Shown here one piece after another: positions 22,439 through 33,596 of a stretch of DNA of 64,000 nucleotides. The notes beneath the pieces are model-generated. The model had not been told where the DNA came from. It saw only the letters and a program-made list of their open reading frames with translations, and ran no database searches. Position 1 is the stretch's first letter. Each line of letters starts with the position of its first letter. The position numbers and the translations under genes were made by a program. Source of the stretch: Turbatrix aceti (taxonomy: Eukaryota; Nematoda; Chromadorea; Rhabditida; Panagrolaimidae); the NCBI GenBank assembly GCA_963969345.1, contig OZ017766.1:7564001-7628000 (forward strand), in the 5' to 3' direction.

Positions 22439-23506
22439 CTAGCGGTACGTTCCATGGGGCTTGCCGTGGTTTCCCCAGTACGCGGGATCAGCCGAGTTGT
22501 CCGGCGGGATTCCAAGCTCTTCGTCGGAGAATTCAGATGTGTACGGCATGTACCAGTGGCCCTGCAAAGGAAATGGGTTGTAAAATAGTAAAAAGTTATA
22601 AAAACTGTTTATAAAACCCCAAATTTACTTCAAAAATCACAAAAACAACGGTCCCCAACTCCTAAAATTAAGGAAAACCTCAAAAAACCGTAATTTACTT
22701 CAAAAAAACAAAAAAATATAGAAAAAAGAAAAAAAATCCAAAAATTCTCGAATTTACAAAAAATCTCAAAAAACCGTAAACCTCACAATTTTCGTGTCAA
22801 AAATCTAAATGTGACCAAAATCGTGAAATGATTCATAAATAAGTTTTAAACCCCAAATTTACTTCAAAAGCAGAAAAAAATTGTCAAAAACAAGTAAAAC
22901 TGTCAAAAAAACCGTAAACCTAATAAATTTCCAGTCAAAACCCTCAGAAAGTTCATGGAAAATTGTAAAAACTGGTTTTACTCCAAAATTACTTTCAGCA
23001 GAAAAAAGAGCCACAAAAAACAGTTCAAAACCTCCGAAATTACAAAAAACCGTAACCCCCAAAAATTTCCAGTCAAAACCCACCAAAATGTGACCAGAAT
23101 GGTAGTACATGTGATACGTGAACCAGAACCACAGCACACCGGTAATCAGCGTCGTGATAGAGCGATCAATGAATGTTGTGCCGGGGGGAGGCGAGCGGTA
23201 GACGTAGCTAAAGCAAATCCCAATGAAAAACTTGCAACACAAATAAAAACAAATAAAAACCAACTCAGGGATAAGAGTATCGCCCTTATCAGGTGAACCA
23301 CGGTATTCTCCATCGTAGGTATGGAGTTCGGGATCCTCAGGATGGCCAAGGGTCGTACCGGTGGGAACGTTGCTTGTAGCACGCGCATCTGCTCCGGAAA
23401 CCCACTTTGAACGAATCGACTGCAACGCAATCGGCTGGCGACGAGAAAACAACGCCAGGTGTCGTCGGATTACGACAGGATTGATAACCACCTTTCGAAG
23501 CAGCAT
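22439..23506 (-). CDS. NDUFB2: NADH dehydrogenase 1 beta subcomplex subunit 2 (complex I)
   Basis: This is a small accessory subunit of mitochondrial complex I in the inner membrane. Three exons (23506-23265, 23207-23084, 22561-22439) give 162 residues with matching phases. The N-terminus is basic and lacks acidic residues (MLLRKVVINPVVIRRHLALFSRRQ), as expected of a mitochondrial presequence. A single membrane span (TGVLWFWFTYHMYYHSGHIL) is followed by GHWYMPY and SEFSDEELGIPPD, which closely matches the family signature DPSQWTDEELGIPPD of the mammalian protein. It is longer than the human subunit (105 residues) because of the N-terminal extension. The sequence TTTTTTAG lies 9 bp before the ATG and looks like a trans-splice acceptor. 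Neighbours are transposon-rich intergenic DNA; no operon is evident. Confidence 0.92.
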
Positions 23507-25813
23507 TCTGGCCACCTAAAAAATGATCAATCCTTGGAACCGGAAAGATTGAACGTAAACAAAAGTCGCGTAATACGTTTTCCTTTTTGTTAGTTATAAA
23601 AATTCATTCAAGTCAAAGCTAAACTTTTTTCGTGTCGAGAGCCATTGTTACGCTCGCTGCTATTCAAATGATGCTTGCTTGCATTTTGCGGGGCTGTTAC
23701 CTTACATTATGTTTTCAACAGGTATGGTTCACCTATCATTCGACTCAGTTTTTGACGGACAATTTTTTAAAAATATAAAAATTTAGGATGTGCAATGCCC
23801 TGGAATAAAAAATACCAAAAAATGTACGTAATAATGACAATATAAATTTCGACATTACATAAACCGAAGACCCTACATTTTTGTACTTTTAAAAGATTTG
23901 GCATCGAAAGCTGAAGCGAATGGTATATTGCACATCCCTGAAAGTTTTGTAGTTTTTGAGTTACAAAAACTCAAAAATTTGAAAAGTACAATACAATTCC
24001 ATTATATTCTCCGGTAAAATTTGTCGGCACCAGCGTACCACCCAGGAGCCAAGAATTGCTAGGTTTTTAATCTGTGGGCTACGTAGGGTACAATGCAGTC
24101 AGAGAATTTTAAAAGTGCTATGTCTAGGGTAAATATGTATTGGCACCTTAGTTGCATCATGACAACAACTTTCAAGTCATTGTCTGGCGTTGTTCCTCAT
24201 TGCCAACTTTTGTACCCAACTTTTGAGCACGTACACCTTGGGTGCACTACATGGATTTTTGGTGTGTTGCATGCAAGGAAAAACATACATACTACGTAGT
24301 AAGTGGAACGGCACATTTTCTCGGCAAATGCATGAATTAATGGGTTCATGTTTTTTATGGGCACCTGTTATGTATTATGCATTTCAACTTGTTGTCTGTA
24401 CCTGTAGTCAGTCAGCATGACAGCATGTTCTGAGAATTGATATCAATGGAACTACCGTCAATAAGACGGGGGTTACGGTGGGAATACATGTTGTTAATCA
24501 TCGTTTACAAACAAACAAAGAATACATATGTACACCTGTGTACCTTATCACAGGTAACTTAACTGGTCCCATTATGGTCATCCTGCAAAAGGGCACCTGT
24601 GCATTGTACTACACCGTGAGAATTGTCTACACCATTGCATGTAAGATCAGGGAATGTACTGTATTATGTAATATGTAGTCATAAAAAGTAACGCCAACCA
24701 CGTGAGTTTAGCAAAATGCGTGACTACTACCTGCTTACCTGGCGGAGTGGAGGAAAGAGCAAGAGACACGACGGATAAGTGCATTGTGCTTTGTTTGGTA
24801 TGTATGTAGTTACCGGATTTGTAAACTTTTAGAAAGAGCTCAAAGTTCTGCCGGTGTCTCCTTACCTGGGAATAAATAGCCGTTCCTTGTCACCTTTATC
24901 CTTATTGCATTAAGGACATTGCTTTTGGAGGTTCTTGGCATTTGTTACAGTGGTTCATGATCGGATGTTTTTTGTAAACCGTAATTTGATTTGCATTCTC
25001 TGTATAAACGATCATAAAATTTATGTAAGTTGGTCCTGCAAAGATTGTCTCTTCCTGTTTTCAAAGTACTTCCTAATTTTTTTTAACCACTGTCTGAACG
25101 CATTTTTGAAAACAGTTATTTTTTTACATGGGGATCGTAAATTGTTAACATTTTTTTAAACATGGACGAACTGAGAATCAAAGTTGGTCCTGCAGGGATT
25201 GTCTGTTTCCATCTTTTCCACGTAATTCACATTTTTTTTAAATATTGTCTGAACTCATTACCAGAAACCTAGTGTTTTTTGTTCCTCTGGGACGAAAATT
25301 TTTAAATGCACCCAAAACATAATTTTTTTTATCACGCACCTGAACTTTTGACATTTCGCACGTTCCTTACCCGCGTCTGTTACATTACATAGAGACGTAG
25401 ATATTTTGAAAACCTCATTATCAGAAGCCCCCATAGTAAATAAATATAATAAATACAAGCTGCTATTATGCAATATAACACACATCGAGTTTAGTCCGCA
25501 GGCGTACATAAGCGGTAGGCTACATGCATCTAGAAATTCCAGCTTATCCAGTCAGCTAATCGCTACTTTTTTTCTATCAATATTACCTGTCATTATTCTT
25601 TACGTCTTTACGTCGTCTTTAAAGGCACCAACGCACTGCGATAATTATTGTGCCTTTTTTGGGGGCTGAAGTTATCACGCCATTGTCTTGGTGAACAAAC
25701 ATCGAAGAATTTACACGTTCAGTGTCCTTTGACAGAATGCCGCCATTTTTCTCGTGGGAAACGTCATTTTTAGAAAACATCTTTTAGCATAATTTTTTTT
25801 CAGCCTAAAACCC
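23507..25813. other. AT-rich intergenic stretch upstream of the first GPCR
   Basis: No gene is supported. A foldback-like block at about 23735-23935 shares GACTCAGTTTTTGACGG and AAATATAAAAATT with the family B element, and has the mirrored GGATGTGCAAT ... ATTGCACATCC. Positions 24060-25680 have fewer homopolymer runs than the surroundings and several short open frames, none recognisable. This part could hide a decayed gene. Confidence 0.45.
23735..23935. repeat. Foldback-like repeat related to family B
   Basis: The inverted pair GGATGTGCAATGCC / TATTGCACATCC brackets AT-rich DNA, and the block CATTCGACTCAGTTTTTGACGG resembles CATTTGACTCAGTTTTTGAC near 27885. This suggests a dispersed family of short inverted-repeat elements. 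The ends are not well defined. Confidence 0.45.
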
Positions 25814-27262
25814 ATGGAATTTGATCAGTCGATCTTCACGACTGGATTTCGACTTATTGTAGGATCTACCGCGGTCGTTATCAACATGTTTCACCTGTAC
25901 CTCTACTACAGGTGTCCTAAACTCAGGTTAACAAATTTTAACCTTCTCATGGGATTTATGAGTATTTCTAATTTTCTTTTGGGTGAGTTTTTTTGCTCCA
26001 AAGTTTTTTCACCTGTGTATAAATTTCAGGTGCCGGCATGATCGTTAGAGGCGTTATGGTCTTTCCTACAGTAAACCCTTTGAGTTTCAAATCTTATTAC
26101 TGTATTTCTGCCAACTACCTGCTTGCCATGGGAATTTTTGTAAATCAATCTGCCGTCATCGGAGTCGCTCTCGATCGTTTTTACGCTGTTTATCGGCCTC
26201 TGAATTATCAGCATATTAGTATGGTATGTTTTGGCACATTTTGTGTTTTCTTGTTTGAGGGAAAGTCTCCTGGGCTCAGTTCCTTGTCCGCAGGTCATTT
26301 TTTCTTTTCCAAAAAAATACGATTGTAAAAAGAGCAAAACACATTTTTTTACCTGAAAAACAATTTTTATGTCATTAGGGATTCGTTAAAAGAAAAACAA
26401 CTGTACAGTACTTTCGATAGTGCTTTTATGATAAATGCACACTCAAAAGATATAGCATACTTTAATTTTTTTCAATCAAAAATACGGTTTTAATTTTTTT
26501 TTCAAAAAAAAATTATTTAAAAAAAGTGAAAAAACTGAAAATTTTTTTTGGCGTCGCGTCGGATGCTTATTTTTAACAAATACAATCAAGAAGAAAAATA
26601 CGGTCGTGAAGTTGACAAACGTAAAACACACTTTTTCATCAAAAAAAAAATTTTGGCGTTCGAATGTTCATTTTTATCGAAAATAACTTTAGACTTTGGT
26701 AACCGGAATGTCCGCCTACGCAATCACCCAGATGGCAGTAGCCAGCTTTCTCATCTTCTACCAAGCCGACTTTACCGCTCTCGTTACCGTCTGTTCCATC
26801 GGCCCGGCCGCCGGGGCCTACTACATGCCGTACTACACCGCCATCGGTGGCATACAATCCATATTCGTCATCGCGACCTATGCAGTCACCTTCCTAATGG
26901 TCAAGCGATCAAAACAGCTTTCCAGAATTCAATCCAAAGTCTTTGTCTGGATTTCCTTTATTCTGCTTATCCAGTTTGTTTTTTGGTACATCCCAATACT
27001 CCTCAACATTGCTCTCATTATTTTAAACGCCCCTCGATCGGCTACCGCAATGGTCGGACAATTTGTAGGCCTTAGCGGAGGCGCGCAGGCTGTGATCACG
27101 ACGGTCATCAGTCTGGTGAAACACGATGAAGTCCGAAAATCCGCTGTCTCTCTTATCAAGGGTCGGTCACACGTCTCTGTCAACGTATCCCACGTGTCAC
27201 ACCCTGCACACAATCCTACCAGCAGTCGACGTGACACGGTACACCCTATTCTGTCCTATTAG
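25814..27262 (+). CDS. Serpentine chemoreceptor-like GPCR (Srsx-type), first tandem copy
   Basis: This is a seven-transmembrane rhodopsin-like receptor, most like nematode Srsx chemoreceptors; the ligand is unknown. Three exons (25814-25982, 26030-26223, 26693-27262) give 310 residues with consistent phases. TM1 is at about residues 12-32 (FRLIVGSTAVVINMFHLYLYY). TM3 ends in LDRFYAVYRPLNY, an LDR variant of the DRY motif, at the end of exon 2. Exon 3 encodes TM4-TM7 (including QSIFVIATYAVTFLMV and KVFVWISFILLIQFVFWYIP) and a C-terminal Ser/His-rich tail. An acceptor-like TTTTTTTTCAG lies 11 bp before the ATG. It is a tandem paralogue of the gene at 29269, with the same intron positions and identical exon 2 length. 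Subfamily placement is inferred from general pattern only. Confidence 0.85.
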
Positions 27263-29268
27263 CAAAAAAACAACAACTAAAAGTTAGCAAAAGCTAAAAA
27301 TTATTATTCTACATTCTACGGCATGTACATACACACACTGCGCGGTTTCTTATGCATATAAGCTTCATTGAAAATTGAATTTGCCTCGCACCCGTTTTTT
27401 ATTGTTTTTTTTATTTTATTTTATCGGCTTGTTGCCGTTCCCTGCTTTTTATCCATGCCACATATCCACTAAAAAAAATGTTGTGAGAAAAATAAACCTT
27501 GAACTGAAAAAAAACTGAAGAACCAACAGCTCGATAGCTAACTAAGTAGGCGCTGGCTGAGGATGCTTTTACCACTCATCTGGCAGTTCTGGCAGCTGTC
27601 GTTGGAAGAGACCAGACATGCTTTAGCCCGGTTTACCTCTGCAAAAACACTCTTAGCAGGGGGCGATAGCCACTTTATCATCGTAGCAAAAACACCATCA
27701 ATGATTGAATTGTTACTTTTTTTTGTTTTTCAATTTTTTTGGTCTTGCTCGTTCTTTGTACAGTTTATTGTCATTCTGAGACACAGCCGAACAGATCCGA
27801 AAATCTGATGAAGTTGCGCGTACCGTAATTAACATTTTTTTTGCACAAAAAAACTTGGCATTATGTAACTTGGTCAAAAAAACCATCATTTGACTCAGTT
27901 TTTGACAAAGAATCCGTAAAAAATAAAAAAATGACAATTTCAATCCCAAAAAATACCGAAATTTTAACTTTAAAAAGTAGATTTTTTTTCACAAAATTGA
28001 AAGTTTTCAAATGCAATTTTCAATGAATTTTGCCGTAAAAAACATTTTTAAATTTATTTTTATTTTTTTTTAAATTTCTAAACTTTGCCAGAATATTTTT
28101 GCACGAAAAATATTTAGTACGATTTTGTGAAAAAATCGGGAAAATGTAATTTTTGGTTTTTGATTCCGCAAATTCTATTTGGCTCTGAATCTCAGTATGG
28201 TAAGGGCTGCGTGTTGCATGAAAATAGGAAGTCATTGTGAATAGTTTCTGAACACTATACCTGTACTCAGAAAACCCAAATTCTCACAGTACTGTCACCT
28301 TCATCAGAATAAATACATATGTACTACATATTACATAAGTTTAGAGGCAACATTCCGGCCTAGTTATGAGGTCGTAATCAGCTAATATTATTGTATTATT
28401 TATATGTACATACCTTTGAACACCTTACACGTGGTGTTACCCCAGGGAAGGTGGCACACCCCAAAGAACGATCCGTGGCACCATCGCACACACTCGCGAC
28501 GAGACGTCTGGCTTCTTTGTGTTTTCCCTTGTTGTCAGTGTTTCCGACTCGCTCAGAATTCATAGAACAAAAAAAAAGGACAAGTTTTTACCCCCATCTT
28601 TCTTTTCTTCTTCTTTTTTTTTGCCTTCCAATAAATATGTCACTTAATTCATTAACCGCTGCCAAATTGGAGCTGACAGCGTCTTTCGCTGTCCTTGTGA
28701 TGCTCAATTCTCCAGGGATAGAGTAACAACTGATTCTTCAAGGTTGCCATGAATTTGTGTGGCACTGCGTCTCCAACTCATTTTGCATTTTAGACCTTGG
28801 TCTTACATTAGAATATTTTAGTAAAACGTTTTACTGCTTTTTAAATACTTTCATTTCGTCATTTTCTATTAAAATGCCGACGGATTACGTGGATAAGCTG
28901 TTTTTTAAACACAAAACATGTGCCATCGATTCCGGGGCGGAGTTGAGACATTCTTTCAAAGGCATGAAACAGAAAGTTGACACCGTGTCTGTCAAATAAG
29001 TAAACCTACGCGTTTCGTTTTTCAAAATCTGAAACACGTCAAAAAATTATTTCATTAGATAAATTTAATTTTGATTTTAAATTTGATAAAAAAAATTCTC
29101 CGACGCGCGCGCAGATTCTTTTGCACTTTGCTTACCTGTTGATTTATGCATTTATAAAAAATTCCAGACAGCGTGAGATTTTGTCATGTGTTTTTCATTT
29201 ACGTCAAACAAAGTTGTAAACGTTTCAGTTGTTAAAAATTGTCTATTTTCCAGGGAACAGCCTCAGGC
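27263..29268. other. Intergenic stretch between the two GPCR genes
   Basis: An AATAAA signal near 27490 could serve the first GPCR. The rest is AT-rich. A foldback-like block near 27880-28030 shares TTTGACTCAGTTTTTGAC with other copies. A short plus-strand frame near 28874-28999 (MPTDYVDKLFFKHK ...) has normal-looking composition but no splice context or family match. The region just before 29269 carries TTTTCCAG as an acceptor for the second GPCR. Confidence 0.45.
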
Positions 29269-31155
29269 ATGAATTTCGATAGATCAATTTTCACGACAAC
29301 CTGCCGATTTACAATCGGCACCGCTGCGGTAGTGATCAACGTTTTTTACCTATACATTTTCTGTCGATTTCCAAAAGTTCGAACCGCAAGTTGCAGCGCT
29401 CTGATTTGTATGCTGAATGTTTCGAATTTAATTTTGGGTTTGTAAATGCCTTCAAATTTTTTTATTTTTAACCAACAAAAAAATTACAGGTATCGGTATG
29501 CTAGTGCGAGCCGCGATGACACTTCCCAGCTACGACGGGGAAAGATTCACGGCTCGATACTGTCTTCTGGCAAACATTTCCGCCGGATTGGGCATTTTTA
29601 TGAACCAGGCGGTAGTCGTTGGCCTTGCTCTCGACCGTTTTTCCGCAGTCTACAAGCCCATGAAATACTCCAACGGTGGCAAGGTAAACAAATAGATAAA
29701 TATGACGTGGCGCAAGGTAGATACAGTGTTCGTAATGATCCCGAAGGATTTGAGGTTTTTTTGCAATGAGAACACATAGTTTTTATACATTCTCGTTAAT
29801 GGGATCGTAAATTCGTTTCTATGTTGCTACAAAATTCAAAACATGTATTATTGTGGTTTTGTAATAAAAAAAAACATCGCCAAGGGGAAACTTTTTATTA
29901 CATTCAGGAAGTTACCTGGACAGGTGCGGGCTTTTATGTGATAGGATTACGGTTAAAACTAAATAGTAGACAGACACACTTTACTTCTTGGAATGCCAAG
30001 AATAAGTGCCATAACCATGGGAAAACCTTTTTTGCATCACCAGAACGGTCTACGTGGTTTTTGCAAGAACTTTCGTTCGTGGGAATAAATACTAAATTTC
30101 CTAGTGTTTTGTTCTTTTTGAAATTTCTTTGCTCCGGAGCTTGAACGGATATATAACAAAATCTGCGGAAAAATATTTTTAAACAATACAAAATTTTTTT
30201 TTAAATTTTGAATTTTGAAAATAAATTTTAGTGATTTTTTGTTACTTTTGACCATTTTTACGCCCATTTTTGCCGAAAAATTGGTCAAAGAAACAAAAAA
30301 ATATCGTTAATTTAAATTTATTTATAAAACCGAATTTCGGATTGAAATTATCGATATTTTTTTTGGGAGCGGTGGGTTCTAAAATTTCGATTATGATGCG
30401 ATCATCAGCGAAAAAATTTTAATTTGCATAGGAACAAAAAAAATTTGAACAAGCAGATTCTTTGGAAAAAATTGTAAAAAAAGTTTGAAAAAGAAGATTT
30501 TTGGAAAAAAATATATTTGAGAAATCAAAATCTGGAAAAAAATACCGGAGTAGATAAATTTAAGAAAAAAATAAAAAAATAACAATTTTTCAAATTTCAG
30601 AACATCACCATATTCACAGCGATCCTGGCAGTCGCGCACAATTCCATCGCTTTGTTCGCCATTTTCTACGGCGCGGATTTGGATGCCGGAGTGTCTCTCT
30701 GCTCGATAGGATCCTCTTCAGGGCCGCATTTCATGCATTATTACGCTCTCGCCGGCGGCCTACAATCCATTTTCGTGATCTCGACCTACGCGGTTACCTT
30801 CTGCATGATCAAGCGAAGTACACAGATTTCACGCATGCAAAACAAAGTCTTTGTTTGGATTTCGCTAATCCTGCTCATCCAATTCGTCTTCTGGCACGTT
30901 CCTCTGCTAATGAATATTTCATTTTTGGTTCTCGGCGCTCCAAGGACCATGACAGCGATGGTCACGCTCATCCTTGGCCTCAGCAGCGGGATCCAGGCTG
31001 TCATCACGACGGCCATCAGCCTCGTCAAACACGACGAAATCCGTCAATGCGCGGTCGCCGTCATCAAGGGTGGCTCGCAGTCTTCGGTCAACGCTGTCGG
31101 CTCGATTAGGATTGAATCAAAAAATAACGTTAATCCTTCATCAACTCGACATTAA
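29269..31155 (+). CDS. Serpentine chemoreceptor-like GPCR (Srsx-type), second tandem copy
   Basis: This is a paralogue of the preceding receptor. Exons 29269-29437, 29490-29683 and 30601-31155 give 305 residues. Exon 1 (169 bp) and exon 2 (194 bp) have exactly the same lengths as in the first copy, and both introns are in the same phases. The N-terminus NFDRSIFTTTCRF resembles EFDQSIFTTGFRL, the TM3 end reads LDRFSAVYKPMKY, and TM5-TM6 contain QSIFVISTYAVTFCMIKRS and KVFVWISLILLIQFVFWHVP. The second intron has expanded to 917 bp of AT-rich DNA (470 bp in the first copy). The ATG was chosen because it follows an acceptor-like TTTTCCAG and matches the paralogue's start. The stop codon lies 36 bp from the stop of a convergent gene. 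Confidence 0.87.
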
Positions 31156-31191
31156 CCAAAAAAAAGTAGAACAAAAAGAAAAAGAAATATT

Positions 31192-33596
31192 CTACGGGTC
31201 GGATGGTACGAGTATGAAAGCAGCGATGATGGCAATAAACAAGACAATGAGACAGAACAGGTACGGGTTGTTTTGCATCAGCGATTCCAGCGTGAGGGGA
31301 GGAACGGTAATGCCTGCTGGTCCGGGTAACGAAGCTTGACTGAAAATAAAGAGATCGTTAAAAAATTACAAACTTGAGAAACGCGTTGTAATCAAGTGTG
31401 TCTGGGCCAAAAAATGTAAATTGAAAAAGTCATAAAATTTTCCAAAATCAAGTAAAAACGTAAAAAAATCTGATGAAAAAAGAAGTAACGATCAGGGATG
31501 GACGAATGTTCGTGTTCGTTCGAATTCAAATGTTTGCGTTCGTTTTCGTTTAAAAACAGATTTGCCTTGTTCGAGTTCGTTCGCGAACAAAGATAAATTT
31601 TTCAAACGGATAAAACAAACAAAAATTTAGGAAAAATCAGTTTAATGGTGCCGAAATTGATGTTATCTTTCAAAAAATGACAAATAGTGTCAATTGCGTT
31701 CGGCAATAAAAAGTGTAGAAAAAATTTCATCAAAAAAGTGAAAACGCATAGTATCGAAGTTTACGTTTTTATGCCCAGTTCGGACAAAATTTTGTATAAA
31801 ATATGCTAAAAATCTGTTCGTTGTTCGTTCGTGTTCGTTCGCGAACACTGACAAAAATGTTCGTGTTCGTTGGATTTCTCGAATAAATTTAACAAAAGGT
31901 TCGTGTTCGTTTGAGAGCAAAAAAAACGGCTGTTCGGCTATCAAAAAAACAGCTGTAACGATCGTTTTGGAATTTTTGTTGATGAACTTTTCCCTTCGTC
32001 GTTTAGGAAGATTTCGTACCTCTCCTACGGAAAAAACTTGTTTTTTTTTCCTTTTTTGGCATCGAGAACTATTTCTACATGCGGTTTAAAAAATTTGCCA
32101 TTATTTTTAATTGTTGCAAAAAAAACAGCTTTTTCACATTTTTGCAATAAATTGTAAATAAAACGTGATTTCTCAGGCTCAAAATCTACAAACTTTCTAA
32201 CGATGATCTCGCAGTTGTCAATCGGTGGCGTGTACTCAAGAATAAAGACATCGACGGGAGGATTGTCAGCTGCGCATTTCATGTCCATGTTTAGCACCAC
32301 GTTCAGCTTGTACGCCGTTGCAGCTTCGAGTTCACCAGAGATGTTGTACACGAGATACTGCGTCACGAGAAATAGCTTTGGCGGGCTCACGGGATTCCAC
32401 GAATCGTAGTTAGTTGGTCGATGCCAGGTGAGCATTGTCCGGGTGCTGCAGTGAGGATCGACGCGACCGGAAGCCGCTGGCAAAGCCTAAATCATCACAT
32501 TTTTTCTTTATTGGTTAAAAAAAATTTGATGCAGTTGCAGCTGGTCCCCCAATTTTCCCCCCCAAAAATTTTTTACGTTTACCCATAAAATCGTGGTTTG
32601 CTCAGACTTGTGATTCCGTTAGTTCACGCGAAATGACAAATATACTTGTTGTTTCTCATGTCAGAAGAAAAGAAGTCAGTTTAGTCATAAAGCGAACTAT
32701 TATCCTTCTTCCTTCTTTGCCCCCGTGTTATTCCTTCTTCTGTGTACTTTGTTCGAGTATTCTGTACCCCAGAAACCAAATCACAGGTTTCAACCATGGT
32801 TTAGCGATCTTTTGAGTTCGTTCGTGCTCAAAAGTTTGCTTCCTGTTCGTTTTTGTTCGTGAACAGATTTTTCTTAAATTTATTTCTTCGCGAACGTTAA
32901 AATTTTACAGAAAACGAAAAAAAAAATCCATGTGAAATTAAGAAAACAGTGTCAAAATTGATTTTATTTGACAAAAAAAATTTCAAATACATAAAATTTA
33001 TCAAATTCTGTCGAAGACGAAAAAAAAACGTAAAACTACAAATTTGTTTGTTTTTCTGATCAGAAAAACAAAATTGTGCACATTTGATCAAAAAAATCTT
33101 TATTTGACTGTGTTTTGTGTTCGTTTGCAAACGCGATCAAAAATATTCGCGTTCGTTTGAACAAAAAAACGTGTTCGAACAAAATTTCAAAATTGTTTGT
33201 ATTCTAATAAAAAACCCGTTTTTTGCCTACCGTAAGATCTGGTTTGGAGTTTGTCTTGAAGCGATAACTGAGTTGTTTCTCCGAATTGTTGACGATCATG
33301 ATGACGATCCTCGCGGTGTCGCTTCGACCCTTGATGCACTGGAAAACAACATCGGTGGGTCCTTCGAGTCGTCGACCGACGATAGAAGTCTGGCAACTGC
33401 TGTTCGCGACCGCGGTCGGAGGCGAAGCGGTGGCGGTGGTCCTTCTTCCTTCCGAACCAATCGACGACGAACTGCCATAGGCAAAGTTTCCCTCACCGGC
33501 TTCACGGGGTGTTGCGACGTCGTCGGCGTCGAAGGAAAACACCTTTTCTTCTTCGCCTTCTTCGTTTGGAGTATCGTCGCGTCCGTTGTTGTCCAT
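31192..33596 (-). CDS. MSP-domain protein with C-terminal membrane anchor
   Basis: This protein has a major-sperm-protein (VAP-like) fold and a tail anchor, so it probably acts at the cytosolic face of the endoplasmic reticulum in contact-site or trafficking roles. Three exons (33596-33231, 32486-32194, 31339-31192) give 268 residues. Residues 1-75 are acidic and Ser/Thr-rich, with disorder-promoting composition. The MSP domain spans about 80-215: VVFQCIKGRSDTARIVIMIV, NNSEKQLSYRFKTNSK, WNPVSPPKLFLVTQYLV and CEIIVRN. The C-terminus has one hydrophobic span (YLFCLIVLFIAIIAAFILV) followed by PSDP. The FFAT-binding character cannot be judged by eye. A hAT-like MITE lies inside intron 2. The second exon's donor is placed at AGAAA/GTTTGT because only this phase joins the last exon. 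Overall similarity is to VAP/MOSPD proteins, without a firm orthologue. Confidence 0.85.
31493..31954. mobile_element. hAT-like MITE, TTCG family, perfect 8-bp duplication
   Basis: The 462-bp element lies in intron 2 of the MSP-domain gene. It is flanked by exact GTAACGAT repeats (31485-31492 and 31955-31962), which fit the hAT target preference nTnnnnAn. The left end CAGGGATGGACGAATGTTCG is intact. The right end is degraded in its last 20 bp. The interior matches the other copies (GGTGCCGAAATTGATGTTAT). Confidence 0.87.
32812..33180. mobile_element. Heavily degraded TTCG-family MITE
   Basis: Blocks such as GAGTTCGTTCGTG, GTTCGTGAACAGATTT, CTTCGCGAACG and GTGTTCGTTTGCAAACG occur in the same order as in the intact copies, within intron 1 of the MSP-domain gene. 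Terminal CAG ends and target duplications are gone. Confidence 0.55.

Noticed and set aside
24093..25669. Possible decayed receptor gene upstream of the first GPCR
   Set aside because: Short frames have some hydrophobic stretches but none aligns by eye to the GPCR exons, and no splice chain could be built.
32025..32193. Continuation of MSP-domain exon 2 into a further 55 codons
   Set aside because: The MSP fold is complete at EIIVR and the following residues lose similarity; an AAA/GTTTGT donor at that point is the only one whose phase joins the membrane-anchor exon.
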